DNA of 64,000 bases, taken from Bernardetiaceae bacterium. Its GTDB lineage: Bacteria > Bacteroidota > Bacteroidia > Cytophagales > Thermoflexibacteraceae. The translations under genes were made by a program, and so were the position numbers. Below are positions 1 to 10,995 of this stretch, piece by piece (position 1 is the first letter of the stretch; every line of letters begins with the position of its first letter). Location of the stretch: assembly GCA_025056255.1 (NCBI GenBank), contig JANWVT010000005.1, positions 67,001 through 131,000 on the forward strand, read 5' to 3'. The notes beneath the pieces are model-generated. The model was not told the DNA's origin. It did not search any database and saw only the letters and a list, made by a program, of their open reading frames with translations.

Positions 1-2954
1 AAGATATTTTTGCCTTGTTGAAGGTCAATGTGATGAGTTGTAAACTGCTGGCTATCTGTATATGGCACACCACCGATAGATTTGCGGTCAGCTTTAATTT
101 CCGTAAATTCATTATTGTGAAAGTAGTACAGAGGGCTTTTTGCTCCGGCAAAACAAAGCTGCCGAGCTTGTATATCTAATGTGCACAAGGCAATGTCCAT
201 TCCATCTTGGTTATCAGTATGATTCTGGTTCAACACTGTATTAATACGTTCGTGGAGTTTGCTTAGTATCTCACCTGGGTTTGTTACTTGGTCTGCCAGT
301 ACAATTTCATTTAAAAGGTCATAAGCAATTAAAGACATAAATGCTCCCGGCACGCCGTGTCCGGTGCAATCTACTGCTGCAATTAGGCGTAGTCTTTCCA
401 ATGAAGCACACCAGTAAAAATCGCCACTGACCACGTCTTTGGGACAATAAAACACAAACACATCGGGAAAAATTTGTCTCAATTTGTCGTAACTGGGCAA
501 CATAGCATCTTGAATGCGCTTTGCATAGCGAATGCTTGCCATTATTTTCTGATTCTGTTGCTCTAATAAAGCAGACTTTCGGTGTAGCTCCTCATTTCTT
601 GCTTCTATTTCTTCTTTTTGTTCTTTGATTTGTTTTGTACGAAACGCTACAATTGCTTCTAATCGCGCTTTTTCTTTCCTGAGCCTGATGTTGTAAATTC
701 TTGCTGCAAGAACAACAATCCCAGTAAGGATTAAAAGATAAGTCAAAATAGCCCACCATTGTAAGTAAATAGGGAAGCTTACTTTTAATCGCAATTGCAA
801 AGGCTGGCTGTAAAGAAAAGCACCTTGTTGAATAGCACGAATTTCTAACGTGTAGTTACCACTTTTTAATTGAGAAATGAACAATTCTTGCCCAACAGGT
901 TGCCAAGGTTCGTTGCCTTTCTGCATCAAGCGGTATTCATATCTGACCTTATTTGCAGGATAGGACAATGTGGCAAAAGCAACATGCAAATAGGTACTAT
1001 GCTCGAAATGATAGATGCTATCTGCATGAAAATACACTTTCTTACCATCATTTTCAATTCGCAGGAATACTGGTTTAGGAGTAGGCTGATTTGTTAGATG
1101 CCATTGCTGAGCATAGGCTATGCCATTAGCAGTTCCTACCCAAAGCCGCTTGTCGTTATCGGTCAACAAACAACGATGAGAGATATTTTTAGAAGGCAGC
1201 CCATTGGTTTCGTCAAAAAGCCGCATTTCTCCTTTATGATACTGCAAAAGTCCAATATTGGTTCCTAACCAAATGCTACCATTACTACCTTGGGCAATGG
1301 CATGTACATCTGTGTCCATTGGCAGCGGTATTCTGCGCGTAGAATCTTCACCGTATTGCCATAAACCATAGCTGCCCCCTATCCAGATGGACTGTTTGCT
1401 GTCAATCAGGATATCTTCTACCAAAAACTCTGTTTGCCCTTGTGTTACTAAGGGTTTACTAATGTTGATAAATCTATCGCGGATAGAGTCGTATTGGTAT
1501 AAATAGGTTGTTATGCCACTTCCTCCGGCTAAAACTCCCTTTGTGGGGCTCACTCTTACAATTTGTACATTGGTAAGAATGCCTTCGCTTTTGCCATAGC
1601 GCTTTATGGTAAGTTTTGGCGTAATTCTCACCAGTTCTGCATTAGCACAAACCCATATGTGGTTGTGGTTATCTTTTGTAAAGTGCGTCACTCTGGGTAT
1701 CATGTGAGACAAATCCAAAGTATCCACTTTGTTAGCCGTTATTCGAAAAACACGAGCATCGGAAGTACCTATCCACAGAGCATCATTGGTTTTTAAAATA
1801 GCGAAAATATCTTTTGTATTCAACTGAGTAGCTTGTAGCAGTATTTGCCCTTGGCTCATGATGCGATTATTGATGCTACACAAAATAGCTCCCTCAGTTG
1901 CATAAATGGCACCATCCTCCCCTGTTGATATGGACAATACGTAGCTTCGTTCAAAAGGCAGTGTTAAGGGGGCAAAGTAGGTGCGATACAACAAGGCAAC
2001 TCCTTCATCGGCACAGACCCAGTAGTTACCTGCCTTGTCTGAGATGATGTCATTGATAACTTTGTAGGGCAGGTGGGACATCTTTGCTGGTGGGCTTTCT
2101 TGTTGTTTGATATTAACCCGATACAAGCCTTTGTTCCATGTACCCATGAGTAACAAACCAGAGGATTCCAAATGTAAACAAGACACATCGGGGATACCGA
2201 ATAGCAGCTTTGCCTCTGCAACCTGCCAGTTGGACTCAGAAATTTTTATTTCAAAAACACCTTTTTCAGTTCCTGCCCATAAGGTGTTGCCATTGCTGAT
2301 AAAAGCGCTACACACTTTAAAAGAAGTGTTTAAGAGTTGAATGGCTACAAATTGCTAAGAGTGCTCATCAAAACGGAAAAGATGACCGCGTTGGGAGGCT
2401 ACATATAAACTCCCGTCTATGGTTTCGGCGAAAGAAAAGGAGCGGTTCCAACTGGTGGTGCGCTCGGTCAAGGGAAAAGGATAATGCACCAATTTGCCGT
2501 TAGGTAATAAGCAAGCGATGGCTTGGTCTTGTCCAATCCATAAGCGCTTTCGTCTATCTTCATACAAGCGCTTAGGTGCAACAATACTATTGCGTTGGGT
2601 ATCTGGAAATAAGTCTTGGAAGTTAACTGTATCGGGGCGGCATACAATTTTGGTCACTCCTTTGTCATGAGCTACTAATATATCACCATTCTCACGCCTA
2701 ATAATATGTTTGGTGTAATCACTGGACAGCGCATTTTTGAAATGAAGAAAGCTTTTTCCATCAAAACGCACCATCCCTGCATCGCCTGCAATCCAAGCAA
2801 AGCCGTATCTGTCTTGTATAATTGATTTGCTAATATTTGTGGGCAGTCCTTGCTCTACTTGGTAAAGTTGTACTTGGTAATATTGTGCTGCTGTCCATTT
2901 TGCAAACCATAGACAAAATAGTAGCACGTAAGTTTTCTTCCCAGAGGAGTACAT
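1..2954 (-). pseudogene. Two-component-type beta-propeller / SpoIIE phosphatase sensor, interrupted by an in-frame TAG and cut by the window edge
   Basis: The gene reads from 2954 down to the left window edge in one frame, with a single stop (TAG at 2357-2355). Before the stop: a signal peptide (MYSSGKKTYVLLFCLWFAKW, ending near TAAQ) and the first propeller repeats (QGLPTNIS, DRYGFAWIAGDAGMVRFDG). After it, about 784 further codons stay open in the same frame: more Reg_prop repeats (LWIGTSDA, IWIGGSYGLWQYG, IWLGTNIGLLQYH, LWVGTANGIAY), a Y_Y_Y-like Ig domain (YEYRLMQKGNEPW, then SGNYTLEIRA), one membrane helix, a coiled coil and a SpoIIE/PP2C phosphatase domain (VSGDFYW, DCTGHGVPGAFMSLIAYDLL, DGMDIALCTLD). 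This architecture is common in Cytophagales sensors. The ATG at 2993 is rejected as start because it touches the U-tract of the rpoC terminator. The stop may be a real nonsense mutation, a sequencing error, or a read-through site; its CAG-like context would fit one C-to-T change. Confidence 0.8.
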
Positions 2955-2993
2955 TACAGCCTTTTTGCGTCCAAATAAATAAAAAAATTGCAT

Positions 2994-3022
2994 AAAAAAA
3001 CCGCTCCGTGGTTTCGGAGCGG
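2994..3022 (-). terminator. Rho-independent terminator of rpoC
   Basis: A perfect 8-bp stem (CCGCTCCG at 3001-3008, CGGAGCGG at 3015-3022) with a 6-nt loop is followed on the minus strand by seven T (3000-2994). It lies 26 bp after the rpoC stop. Confidence 0.9.
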
Positions 3023-3047
3023 CTGATGTGAGTGAATTGCTTTCACT

Positions 3048-6000
3048 CTACTGCTCTTGATAGTCCTTAGAACGCATTTTAACTGCCTCTTTAGACTCCT
3101 GCATTTGTTCGTATTCTTCTTTGGAGAATACGCGATTGGTTTGAAATACACGCATACCGGTACCAGCCGGAATGAGGTGCCCTACAATCACGTTCTCTTT
3201 CAGCCCAGTGAGGTAGTCCGTTTTTCCGCGAATAGCAGCCTCGCTAAGCACTTTGGTAGTTTCTTGGAACGATGCAGCAGAAATCCAGCTCTTAGTACCC
3301 AACGATGCTTGGGTGATACCTTGCAAAGTAGGTTTAGATACAGCAGGTTGGGCGTCGCGCACTTTTACCAATTTTAGGTCTTTGCGTTTTAGGCTGGAGT
3401 TTTCGTCGCGCAACTTGCGGGCACTTACAATCATACCTTTTTTCATAACGGTAGAGTCGCCTGCATCAATCACAACTTTTTTGTCTAAAATGGAGTCGTT
3501 GGCTTCACGGAACGTCCATTTGTCTACAACCTGACCAGGCAAGAAAGTAGTATCGCCCGGGTCGATTATTTCAACTTTTTGCATCATTTGGCGAACAATC
3601 ACCTCTAAGTGCTTGTCGTTGATTTTCACCCCTTGTAGGCGATATACTTCCTGAATTTCGTTTACCAAATATTCTTGCACAGCCGTAGGACCTTTAATGG
3701 CTAAGATGTCGGCAGGAGTGATTGCGCCGTCGGAGAGCGGCATACCAGCCTTCACATAGTCGTTTTCTTGCACGAGAATGTGCTTAGAAAGCGGCACCAT
3801 GTATTTCATTTGCACTCCCTCTCGGCTTTTGACGTAAATCTCCCGATTGCCGCGCTTGATACCGCCATAGCTTACCTCGCCATCTATCTCGCTCACAATG
3901 GCAGGGTTGGAAGGATTACGAGCTTCAAACAACTCAGTTACGCGTGGCAAACCACCAGTGATGTCGCGGGTTTTGCCAATAGCACGCGGAATTTTCACCA
4001 GTACTTGACCAGCGCGAATTTGCTGTCCATTTTCCACTACCAAGTGAGAACCTACTGGCAAGTTGCTGCTTGCCTGTTCGCCAGTTTGCGGATTGCGCAC
4101 CGTGATAGTGGGGTTCTTCGAGCGGTCTTTGGTTTCAATGATAACTTTTTCGCGGTGACCAGTTTGCTCGTCGTACTCTTCTTGGTAGGTAATACCTTCT
4201 TCTATGGCTTCAAACTCTACAATACCGTCGTACTGAGACAGGATAACGGCGTTGAAGGGGTCCCAGTAGCATATTTCTTGCCCTTTTTCTACCAAATCGC
4301 CTTCTTTTACGCGCAGGAAGGCGCCATATGGCACGTTGTTGCTGATGAGCACCTGCCCAGTTTCCGGATTGACAATGCTCACTTCGGCAGAACGCGCCAT
4401 CACTACGTCAATAGCTTGACCTTCAGCGTTGGTGGTTGTTACTTTGCGCATTTCTTCAAACTTGATTCTGCCACTATATTTGGCAACAATGTTGGAATCT
4501 ACGGCAATGTTTGATGCTGTACCACCTACGTGGAAAGTGCGCAAGGTGAGCTGCGTACCCGGTTCACCAATGGATTGAGCGGCAATAACGCCTACTGCAT
4601 CGCCTATTTGGGCTAACTTACCGGTTGCCAGGTTGCGACCATAACACTTTGCACAAACGCCTTGCTTGGTTTCGCAAGTCAACACTGAGCGAATTTCAAC
4701 CGATTCAATATTGGTTTCTTCGATACGGCGAGCAATATCTTCATCTATTTCCTGTCCTGATTCTACAATCAGTTCATTGGTAATGGGGTCGTAGATGTCG
4801 TGTACAGAAACGCGTCCTAAAATGCGCTCAGAGAGTTTTTCAATTACATCTTCTTGGTCTTTTAGCGCTTCAACTGTTAGCCCGCGCAGCGTACCACAGT
4901 CTTCTTCGTTGACTACTACGTCTTGGGCTACGTCTACTAAACGACGGGTCAAGTAGCCGGCATCAGCCGTTTTCAGTGCTGTATCGGCAAGACCTTTGCG
5001 CGCACCGTGTGTAGAAATAAAGTATTCTACCACGTCTAACCCTTCTTTGAAGTTAGAAAGAATGGGGTTCTCAATAATTTCACCTACTGAACCTTGCAGG
5101 TTTTTCTGGGGTTTTGCCATGAGTCCACGCATACCTCCCAGTTGGCGAATTTGTTCGCGTGAACCGCGTGCACCGGAGTGCATCATCATGTAAATAGAGT
5201 TGAATCCGCCTTTGTCTTCTTCTAGTTGCTTGAGCAGGGTGTTGGTAATACTGTTATTAACGCGCGTCCATATGTCAATAATCTGGTTGTAGCGTTCGTT
5301 GTCGGTAATCAGACCCATGTAGTAGTTGTTCCAAACGTTATCTACCTCTTTTTTGGCTTCCTCAATCAGCTTGTGTTTAGACTCAGGAATCATGATGTCG
5401 TCTAAGCCAATGGAAAGTCCACCCTTGTAGGCAGTCTGAAAACCGAGGTGTTTGATGTCGTCTAAGAATTGAGCGGTACGCGCCATGCCTACGATTTTGA
5501 ACACCTGCGAAATAATGCCTTGCAGTTTTTTCTTGGTCAGTTCTTCGTTTACAAAGCCCACTTCTTTGGGTACCACTTGATTGAAGATGACCCTGCCGGC
5601 AACTGTATCTATCAGCTTGGTTTCTAATTGCTTAGTTTGCTCGTTGCGCACATGTACGCGTACCTTAATAAAGGCGTTTTTATCGAGTTTGCCTTCATTG
5701 ATGGCAATAATCACCTCTTCGGGCGAGTAGAACGACTTGCCTTCTCCTTTAACGGGATGCTCTGGTGTAGACTTGCGTCCTTTTGAGAGGTAATACAAGC
5801 CCAGTACCATGTCCTGAGAAGGTACGGCAATAGGCGCACCGTTGGCTGGGTTGAGAATGTTATGAGAGGCAAGCATGAGCAAAGAGGCTTCCAAAATAGC
5901 TTCGTGCCCCAGTGGTACGTGTACTGCCATTTGGTCGCCGTCGAAGTCGGCGTTGAACGCTGTACATACCAAAGGATGCAACTGAATGGCTTTGCCCTCG

Positions 6001-7361
6001 ATAAGTTTAGGCTGAAATGCCTGAATACCCAAACGGTGAAGCGTAGGAGCGCGGTTGAGCAATACTGGATGCCCTTTTAGTACATTTTCTAAAATATCCC
6101 ACACTACGGGCGACTTGCGGTCTACAATTTTCTTAGCAGACTTAACCGTTTTGACAATGCCGCGTTCAATTAGTTTGCGAATAATGAAAGGCTTGAATAA
6201 CTCTGCTGCCATGTCTTTGGGCAGTCCGCACTCGTGTAGTTTTAACTCCGGACCTACCACAATTACTGAACGACCAGAGTAGTCTACGCGCTTACCTAAC
6301 AGATTCTGACGGAAACGCCCCTGCTTGCCTTTTAACATATCGGAAAGCGACTTGAGGGCACGGTTGCCATCGGAGCGCACGGCATTTACTTTGCGCGAGT
6401 TGTCGAACAGCGAATCTACTGCCTCTTGCAACATGCGTTTTTCATTGCGCAAAATAACCTCAGGTGCCTTAATGTCTATTAGGCGTTTGAGGCGGTTGTT
6501 GCGAATAATGACGCGGCGATACAGGTCGTTCAAATCGGAAGTAGCAAAGCGTCCACCGTCCAATGGTACTAAGGGGCGCAACTCGGGCGGAATTACCGGT
6601 ACCATTCGGATAATCATCCATTCAGGGCGGTTTTCAAGGCGCATATTGGCACTGCGAAACGCCTCCACTACTTTCAAGCGTTTGAGTGCTTCCGACTTGC
6701 GCTGCTGGGAACTGTCGTTAGCCGCCATGTCGCGCAGTTCATAAGAAAGTTCATCCAAGTTGAGGCGGGCAAGCATCATTTCCAATGCCTCGGCGCCCAT
6801 TTTAGCAATAAATTTATCTGGATGGCTATCGTCTAATAGTTGGTTTTCGCGCGGGAGCGTGTCTAATTTTTCAAGATATTGTTCTTCGGTGAGAAAGTCG
6901 CCTTCTTTTAAGTCTTTTAGAATACCGGGCTGAATCACCACATAACGCTCATAATAAATAATCTGGTCTAACTTCTTGCCAGAAAGCCCCAATAAATAAC
7001 CTATTTTATTGGGAAGCGTGCGGAAGTACCAGATATGAGCCACTGGAATAACTAATTGAATATGCCCCATGCGTTCGCGGCGAACCTTTTTCTCGGTTAC
7101 CTCAACACCGCAACGGTCGCAAATAATACCCTTGTAGCGTATGCGCTTGTATTTGCCGCAATGGCATTCCCAGTCTTTTACCGGACCGAAGATGCGCTCG
7201 CAAAATAAGCCACCCATTTCGGGCTTGTAAGTACGATAATTAATAGTTTCAGGCTGTGTAACCTCGCCGTGAGAACTTTCCAAAATGGATTCAGGAGAAG
7301 CAAGACTAATGGTGATTTTAGTAAAGTCGTTGCTAATCTTCTTGTTTTTCTTGAACGCCAT
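3048..7361 (-). CDS. rpoC: DNA-directed RNA polymerase subunit beta'
   Basis: Largest catalytic subunit of RNA polymerase, 1437 residues, as expected for Bacteroidetes. The N-terminal zinc site is visible (C66, C68, C81, C84), followed by the invariant Mg-binding loop NADFDGDQ at 470-476 that forms the active centre, and the second zinc cluster ([13 protein letters not shown]). The bridge-helix/trigger-loop region reads [16 protein letters not shown]. The start gives the canonical MAFKKNKK N-terminus. In most bacteria rpoC lies directly behind rpoB; here the upstream neighbour is rplS on the opposite strand, so rpoC must be transcribed from its own promoter in the 190-bp divergent spacer. A strong terminator follows. 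Confidence 0.99.
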   Translation of the reverse strand: MAFKKNKKISNDFTKITISLASPESILESSHGEVTQPETINYRTYKPEMGGLFCERIFGPVKDWECHCGKYKRIRYKGIICDRCGVEVTEKKVRRERMGHIQLVIPVAHIWYFRTLPNKIGYLLGLSGKKLDQIIYYERYVVIQPGILKDLKEGDFLTEEQYLEKLDTLPRENQLLDDSHPDKFIAKMGAEALEMMLARLNLDELSYELRDMAANDSSQQRKSEALKRLKVVEAFRSANMRLENRPEWMIIRMVPVIPPELRPLVPLDGGRFATSDLNDLYRRVIIRNNRLKRLIDIKAPEVILRNEKRMLQEAVDSLFDNSRKVNAVRSDGNRALKSLSDMLKGKQGRFRQNLLGKRVDYSGRSVIVVGPELKLHECGLPKDMAAELFKPFIIRKLIERGIVKTVKSAKKIVDRKSPVVWDILENVLKGHPVLLNRAPTLHRLGIQAFQPKLIEGKAIQLHPLVCTAFNADFDGDQMAVHVPLGHEAILEASLLMLASHNILNPANGAPIAVPSQDMVLGLYYLSKGRKSTPEHPVKGEGKSFYSPEEVIIAINEGKLDKNAFIKVRVHVRNEQTKQLETKLIDTVAGRVIFNQVVPKEVGFVNEELTKKKLQGIISQVFKIVGMARTAQFLDDIKHLGFQTAYKGGLSIGLDDIMIPESKHKLIEEAKKEVDNVWNNYYMGLITDNERYNQIIDIWTRVNNSITNTLLKQLEEDKGGFNSIYMMMHSGARGSREQIRQLGGMRGLMAKPQKNLQGSVGEIIENPILSNFKEGLDVVEYFISTHGARKGLADTALKTADAGYLTRRLVDVAQDVVVNEEDCGTLRGLTVEALKDQEDVIEKLSERILGRVSVHDIYDPITNELIVESGQEIDEDIARRIEETNIESVEIRSVLTCETKQGVCAKCYGRNLATGKLAQIGDAVGVIAAQSIGEPGTQLTLRTFHVGGTASNIAVDSNIVAKYSGRIKFEEMRKVTTTNAEGQAIDVVMARSAEVSIVNPETGQVLISNNVPYGAFLRVKEGDLVEKGQEICYWDPFNAVILSQYDGIVEFEAIEEGITYQEEYDEQTGHREKVIIETKDRSKNPTITVRNPQTGEQASSNLPVGSHLVVENGQQIRAGQVLVKIPRAIGKTRDITGGLPRVTELFEARNPSNPAIVSEIDGEVSYGGIKRGNREIYVKSREGVQMKYMVPLSKHILVQENDYVKAGMPLSDGAITPADILAIKGPTAVQEYLVNEIQEVYRLQGVKINDKHLEVIVRQMMQKVEIIDPGDTTFLPGQVVDKWTFREANDSILDKKVVIDAGDSTVMKKGMIVSARKLRDENSSLKRKDLKLVKVRDAQPAVSKPTLQGITQASLGTKSWISAASFQETTKVLSEAAIRGKTDYLTGLKENVIVGHLIPAGTGMRVFQTNRVFSKEEYEQMQESKEAVKMRSKDYQEQ

Positions 7362-7392
7362 GTAGAGTGATGCAGTTTATGCTTTGAACCAG

Positions 7393-7400
7393 CAAAGGTA
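7393..7400 (-). promoter_or_regulatory. Candidate -7 element of the rpoC promoter
   Basis: TACCTTTG on the minus strand matches the Bacteroidetes -7 consensus TAnnTTTG, 32 bp before the rpoC ATG. A convincing TTTG -33 element is not seen at the usual distance. Confidence 0.5.
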
Positions 7401-7485
7401 GTATAAAAAACTATTTGAAACACATTTGCAAGTTTTTTTCCGATTTTTTTTGAGCTTGTGCCGCTTAAAATTCAGCTTAATAGCG

Positions 7486-7514
7486 TTGTTTTTCTATAAA
7501 ACAGGCTAAATTTG
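7486..7514 (+). promoter_or_regulatory. Candidate promoter of rplS
   Basis: TTG at 7486-7488 (-33-like) and TAAATTTG at 7507-7514 (-7, exact TAnnTTTG) are 18 bp apart, a normal spacing for the Bacteroidetes primary sigma factor. The ATG of rplS is 37 bp downstream. Confidence 0.65.
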
Positions 7515-7551
7515 CAGTCCTTTTTTTGAGGGCATGTAAATCCGTACCGTC

Positions 7552-7908
7552 ATGAACGAACTGATAAAATTAGTAGAAAAAGAATATACAGCTAAGAGAG
7601 CTGGTATTCCTGACTTTAAAGCCGGCGACACCATTAATGTACACGTGAAAATTGTGGAAGGCAATAAAGAGCGCATCCAGCAATTTCAAGGAGTGGTGAT
7701 TCAGCGCAAAAACACCAATACCAATGGTGAAACTTTTACAGTCCGCAAAATCTCTAATGGTATAGGGGTAGAGCGCATTTTCCCTATTATTTCACCCAGT
7801 ATTGATAAAATTGAGTTAGTACGTCGCGGTTCGGTGCGTCGCGCAAGACTCTACTATTTGCGCAACTTATCTGGTAAAGCTGCCCGTATCAAAGAGAAAT
7901 TGAGCTAA
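7552..7908 (+). CDS. rplS: 50S ribosomal protein L19
   Basis: 118 residues, the normal length of bacterial L19, a component of the 30S-50S interface. The family hallmarks are present: [20 protein letters not shown], the [13 protein letters not shown] strand, the [17 protein letters not shown] segment and [20 protein letters not shown] near the C-terminus. In many bacteria rplS follows rpsP-rimM-trmD; here it stands alone, divergent from rpoC, with its own promoter and a clear terminator. Monocistronic rplS is therefore inferred. Confidence 0.98.
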   Translation: MNELIKLVEKEYTAKRAGIPDFKAGDTINVHVKIVEGNKERIQQFQGVVIQRKNTNTNGETFTVRKISNGIGVERIFPIISPSIDKIELVRRGSVRRARLYYLRNLSGKAARIKEKLS

Positions 7909-7936
7909 ATTGGTTAATAGTTTCCCCTTAGGCATT

Positions 7937-7966
7937 GCCAACAGCCATATCGCTGTTGGCTTTTTT
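7937..7966 (+). terminator. Rho-independent terminator of rplS
   Basis: A perfect 9-bp stem (GCCAACAGC at 7937-7945, GCTGTTGGC at 7952-7960), 6-nt loop, then six T (7961-7966). It lies 28 bp after the rplS stop. Confidence 0.92.
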
Positions 7967-8226
7967 GTTTGTTTTTAAATCAATTGGCAGGGGCAAAATA
8001 GCCGAGTACTTGTGTAATGGCACAATTTAAAAGCGACTTTACTTTTTCTACTAAAAAGAGTAGCCGCGTGCATCAACATTTTGCCGGGCGATTGCGTAGG
8101 TTCTATCATATCTAGCAGGGAGTTGTTGTTCATGAGGCACAAACAACAACTGGAAAAATTGTATTTTTCAAACACTTAATTGCTTTGCTTGCTCCGATAC
8201 CCGCTTACAAGTAGGCAATATGAGAG
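7967..8226. other. Spacer without a recognisable gene
   Basis: Together with the rplS terminator this makes a 318-bp gene-free gap between the converging rplS and NlpC/P60 genes. A 66-codon minus-strand frame (8175-7975) shows no family resemblance or plausible start context. No RNA or repeat was seen. Confidence 0.5.
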
Positions 8227-8739
8227 CTATGGCGGCAATACTCGTATTACTTTCAAAAAGCGTTTTCTGTAGCTACCATCTGCCAAAAAGTTGTAGGTAA
8301 CAGCATTGGTTTTAGCTGAGGAGGAAGCGTGAATGAAGCGTAGGTTTTTCCCGTCGGAAGATGTAACAATTCCTACGTGTCCAGCACGCCTTATGGCAGA
8401 GTTGGTGCCTGTGAATACTACAATATCTCCAGCACGTGCTTCTGACAGTTTGACTTCTCTTCCCAAGTGCTTACTGTACAACGCAGACGAGGCGGGCATG
8501 GCAATGCCGAAGCATTTGAATACGTAGTGTACAAAACCCGAACAATCGAAGGCTTTGGGTGTTTTGCCTGCATGCCGATAAGGTGTACCCAGTAAAGTTT
8601 CGGCAAAAGCAACCAATTGGGTTGCCATGCTGCTGTCTGCTGCTGTTGGCTGTGCCGACAGGGGCAAGGTAAACCACAGGCATAATAGCCCCACTTTCGC
8701 ACTTGTAGCACTAGTGCTTATGCTCGGTAGAACAACCAT
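8227..8739 (-). CDS. NlpC/P60 family cell-wall peptidase
   Basis: A secreted cysteine peptidase of about 170 residues, expected to cut the stem peptides of peptidoglycan (family role: gamma-D-Glu/diamino-acid endopeptidase). An N-terminal hydrophobic segment (VGLLCLWFTLPLSAQ) looks like a signal peptide. The catalytic triad is in place: C66 in DCSGF, H121 in GHVGIV and H137 in FIHASS. The ATG at 8739 is chosen because it gives a signal peptide and has a GGGAG-like sequence just upstream; a longer frame to 8814 would run further into the permease gene. With this start it still overlaps the 3' end of the upstream ABC permease by 22 bp, which suggests translational coupling in one operon with the exporter. 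Confidence 0.9.
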   Translation of the reverse strand: MVVLPSISTSATSAKVGLLCLWFTLPLSAQPTAADSSMATQLVAFAETLLGTPYRHAGKTPKAFDCSGFVHYVFKCFGIAMPASSALYSKHLGREVKLSEARAGDIVVFTGTNSAIRRAGHVGIVTSSDGKNLRFIHASSSAKTNAVTYNFLADGSYRKRFLKVIRVLPP

Positions 8740-10028
8740 TTGGCAATCTCCCGATAAGTAGGTTTCTTGCCATACATCAAAATTCCTACGCGGTAGATAC
8801 GAGCAGCTACCCAAACCATACTGATAAAAGAAGCAATCAGTATAAGCATAGACACGAACAGTTCCCAGTTAGCGCCTGTAAAAGGCACTCGTGCCATCAT
8901 TACTACGGGGGCAGTAAAAGGTATCAAAGAAAGCCAGAAAGCCAGCTGTCCATTGGGGTTGGCAATTACTGCCGAAAGAGAAATGATAGCAAAAATTAGC
9001 GGAACGGTAATAGGCAGCATAAACTGCTGACTGTCTGTTTCACTGTCCACAGCTGCCCCAATAGCAGCAAACATAGCCCCATACATGAGGTAGCCGGCAA
9101 AAAAGAAGAATAAAAAAGCTGCAAGGGTAACAGGCAGGTTGATGGAGGCAATGGCTGCCATGGCATTGCTTATTTCTATGGCATTTTCCATTTCAGGGTT
9201 TTGCCGGAGTTGCTCTATCTGACCTTTTGTGCGTGCCTCTGCCACTTTATCTAATCCAAAAGCAATAGAAACAGCGCTTGTAATGCCTATGCTCAGCACT
9301 ACCCATATGAGAAATTGCGTAAGGGCAACTGCCCCAATGCCAATAATTTTACCCATCATTAAATCAAAAGGGCGCACTGAGCATATGAGCACCTCAACAA
9401 TGCGATTGGTTTTTTCTTCCATCACCCCTCGCATAATTTGCGCGCCATACAGAAAAATGAAAATGTAAATAAAAAATGCCCCTATGTAACCAACCACCAT
9501 AGCTGCTCCCGAACTACTCTCTTGCTCTCCCTCTTTGCCAATTTTGATAGTGGCAATATCTACCTGCGCACGGATGCTGTCTAACTGCTCTTGCCGAATG
9601 CCGGAGCGCATCATGCGCAACTCTTCAATTGCTTGCCGAATGGTGCGTTCTAAGGTAGACTTGGTAACTGGTGCTAAGCTCTCCTCCGAAAAGTAGGTAA
9701 AACCCTTTGGCTCTGAAAGGTTGATGTCGGGGATGAGCAATACTCCATCATATTGTTTCTTTTTCAATGCAGCTTTTGCCTCATCTAAGCCAACAGAAAG
9801 TTCAGTAAAAGTGAGCGTGCTGGTATTTTCAAACCGATTGCGGAACAACCCGCTTTCGTCTAAAACAGCAATATGCTTGTGCTCATCGGAGGCAAAAACA
9901 GTAATTAGTGCCGGCACAAACAGTATAGCGCCAAATAGGATAGGTCCTAAAATGGACATAATCAGGAAGCTCTTTTTGCGTACGCGAATGAGGTACTCGC
10001 GTTGTACAATCAGCCAAATATTGCTCAT
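8718..10028 (-). CDS. ABC-2 type exporter permease (NatB-like)
   Basis: 436-residue inner-membrane permease. The order is typical of the NatB/ABC-2 family: an N-terminal REYLIRVRKKSFLI stretch leading into the first membrane helix, a large extracytoplasmic domain (about residues 50-180), then a cluster of five to six hydrophobic helices from about 185, including the conserved RGVMEEKTNRIVEVLICSVR segment. The substrate cannot be told from sequence; NatAB relatives export sodium ions or peptides. It starts 3 bp after the stop of its ATPase partner, and its 3' end overlaps the NlpC/P60 gene. Confidence 0.93.
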   Translation of the reverse strand: MSNIWLIVQREYLIRVRKKSFLIMSILGPILFGAILFVPALITVFASDEHKHIAVLDESGLFRNRFENTSTLTFTELSVGLDEAKAALKKKQYDGVLLIPDINLSEPKGFTYFSEESLAPVTKSTLERTIRQAIEELRMMRSGIRQEQLDSIRAQVDIATIKIGKEGEQESSSGAAMVVGYIGAFFIYIFIFLYGAQIMRGVMEEKTNRIVEVLICSVRPFDLMMGKIIGIGAVALTQFLIWVVLSIGITSAVSIAFGLDKVAEARTKGQIEQLRQNPEMENAIEISNAMAAIASINLPVTLAAFLFFFFAGYLMYGAMFAAIGAAVDSETDSQQFMLPITVPLIFAIISLSAVIANPNGQLAFWLSLIPFTAPVVMMARVPFTGANWELFVSMLILIASFISMVWVAARIYRVGILMYGKKPTYREIAKWLFYRA

Positions 10029-10031
10029 AGG

Positions 10032-10955
10032 TCAAACAGTAGGGGGTTGCATGTTGGCAGTTGCTACTACTCGTATAAAAATTTCCTGCATATTAGGTAT
10101 TTGTTCATGGAACGATACAATATTTGCCTGTGCCATACAGGCTCTGAGCAGTCCGTTGTTGCTACCTTGGTGAATCTTTACAAGATGCCTGTATATGCCA
10201 CCTTCAAGAGATTCAGTTTGTAGTATTTCGTAACCATTTTCGGTAAGTGTAACAGGCGCGTCTGTTTCTATGACAAACGTATGCGTTTTGTATGCATGCT
10301 TGATGTCCGATTTTTTACCTTCTAAAACCTTGCGAGAGCGATTAATCAACCCTACGTAGTCGCAAAGCTCTTCCACAGTATCCATGCGGTGTGTAGAAAA
10401 TATGATAGTGCTGCCTTGCCGGCGCAGTTCTAGAATCTCGTCGCGAATAAGAGCTGCATTTACAGGGTCGAAGCCAGAGAAAGGTTCATCCAAAATAATT
10501 AAAGCAGGCTGATGCACTACGGTAGCAATAAATTGAACTTTCTGCTGCATGCCTTTGGAAAGGTCTTCCAAGTTTCTGCCTGCCCATTCCATCAGGTTCA
10601 GTCGCTCCAACCATGCGCGGATGCGCTTACGGGCTTCCGATTCTTTCAAACCACGCAAGCGGGCTAAGTACATCAGTTGTTCGCCCACTTTTGATTTGCG
10701 GTACAAGCCCCGTTCTTCTGGCAAATAGCCCATTTGTTGGTGATGAATGGGTGCCAATGGTTCTCCTTTGAAAATAACCTTTCCCTCGTCAGGAGCAGTA
10801 ATTTGCGTGATAATGCGAATAAGCGAGGTTTTGCCCGCACCGTTCGGTCCTAATAATCCGTAAATTTGACCTTCTGGTACGGCAATGCTAACATCTTGCA
10901 ATGCCGTATGCTCGGCATAGCGTTTAACTAAATGAATTGTTTCTAAGATATTCAC
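10032..10955 (-). CDS. ABC transporter ATP-binding protein (NatA-like)
   Basis: 307-residue ATPase that powers the adjacent permease. Walker A (LLGPNGAGKTSLIRI), the signature region (LSKGMQQKVQFIA), Walker B with the catalytic Glu (LIILDEPFSGFDP) and the switch His (IIFSTHRMD) are all visible. The C-terminal ~80 residues form the DUF4162-like extension common in this subfamily. The start codon is GTG at 10955; no in-frame ATG precedes the ABC core. It opens a three-gene minus-strand operon (ATPase, permease, NlpC/P60) and is divergent from the SMP-30-like gene with only 40 bp between them. Confidence 0.95.
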   Translation of the reverse strand: MNILETIHLVKRYAEHTALQDVSIAVPEGQIYGLLGPNGAGKTSLIRIITQITAPDEGKVIFKGEPLAPIHHQQMGYLPEERGLYRKSKVGEQLMYLARLRGLKESEARKRIRAWLERLNLMEWAGRNLEDLSKGMQQKVQFIATVVHQPALIILDEPFSGFDPVNAALIRDEILELRRQGSTIIFSTHRMDTVEELCDYVGLINRSRKVLEGKKSDIKHAYKTHTFVIETDAPVTLTENGYEILQTESLEGGIYRHLVKIHQGSNNGLLRACMAQANIVSFHEQIPNMQEIFIRVVATANMQPPTV

Positions 10956-10995
10956 TGCATTTCCGTAGATTATAAAAGCAAAATGTATTACAGGT

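Noticed and set aside
2954-3151. A second start region for the propeller gene or a small gene overlapping the rpoC end
   Set aside because: The 65-codon frame overlaps rpoC's 3' end and terminator and has no domain match.
3768-4514. A 248-codon plus-strand open frame opposite rpoC
   Set aside because: It lies wholly antisense to conserved rpoC sequence, has no family resemblance and shadows the codon pattern of the real gene.
7975-8175. A 66-codon minus-strand gene
   Set aside because: Sequence has no family resemblance and no ribosome-binding or promoter context; treated as spacer.
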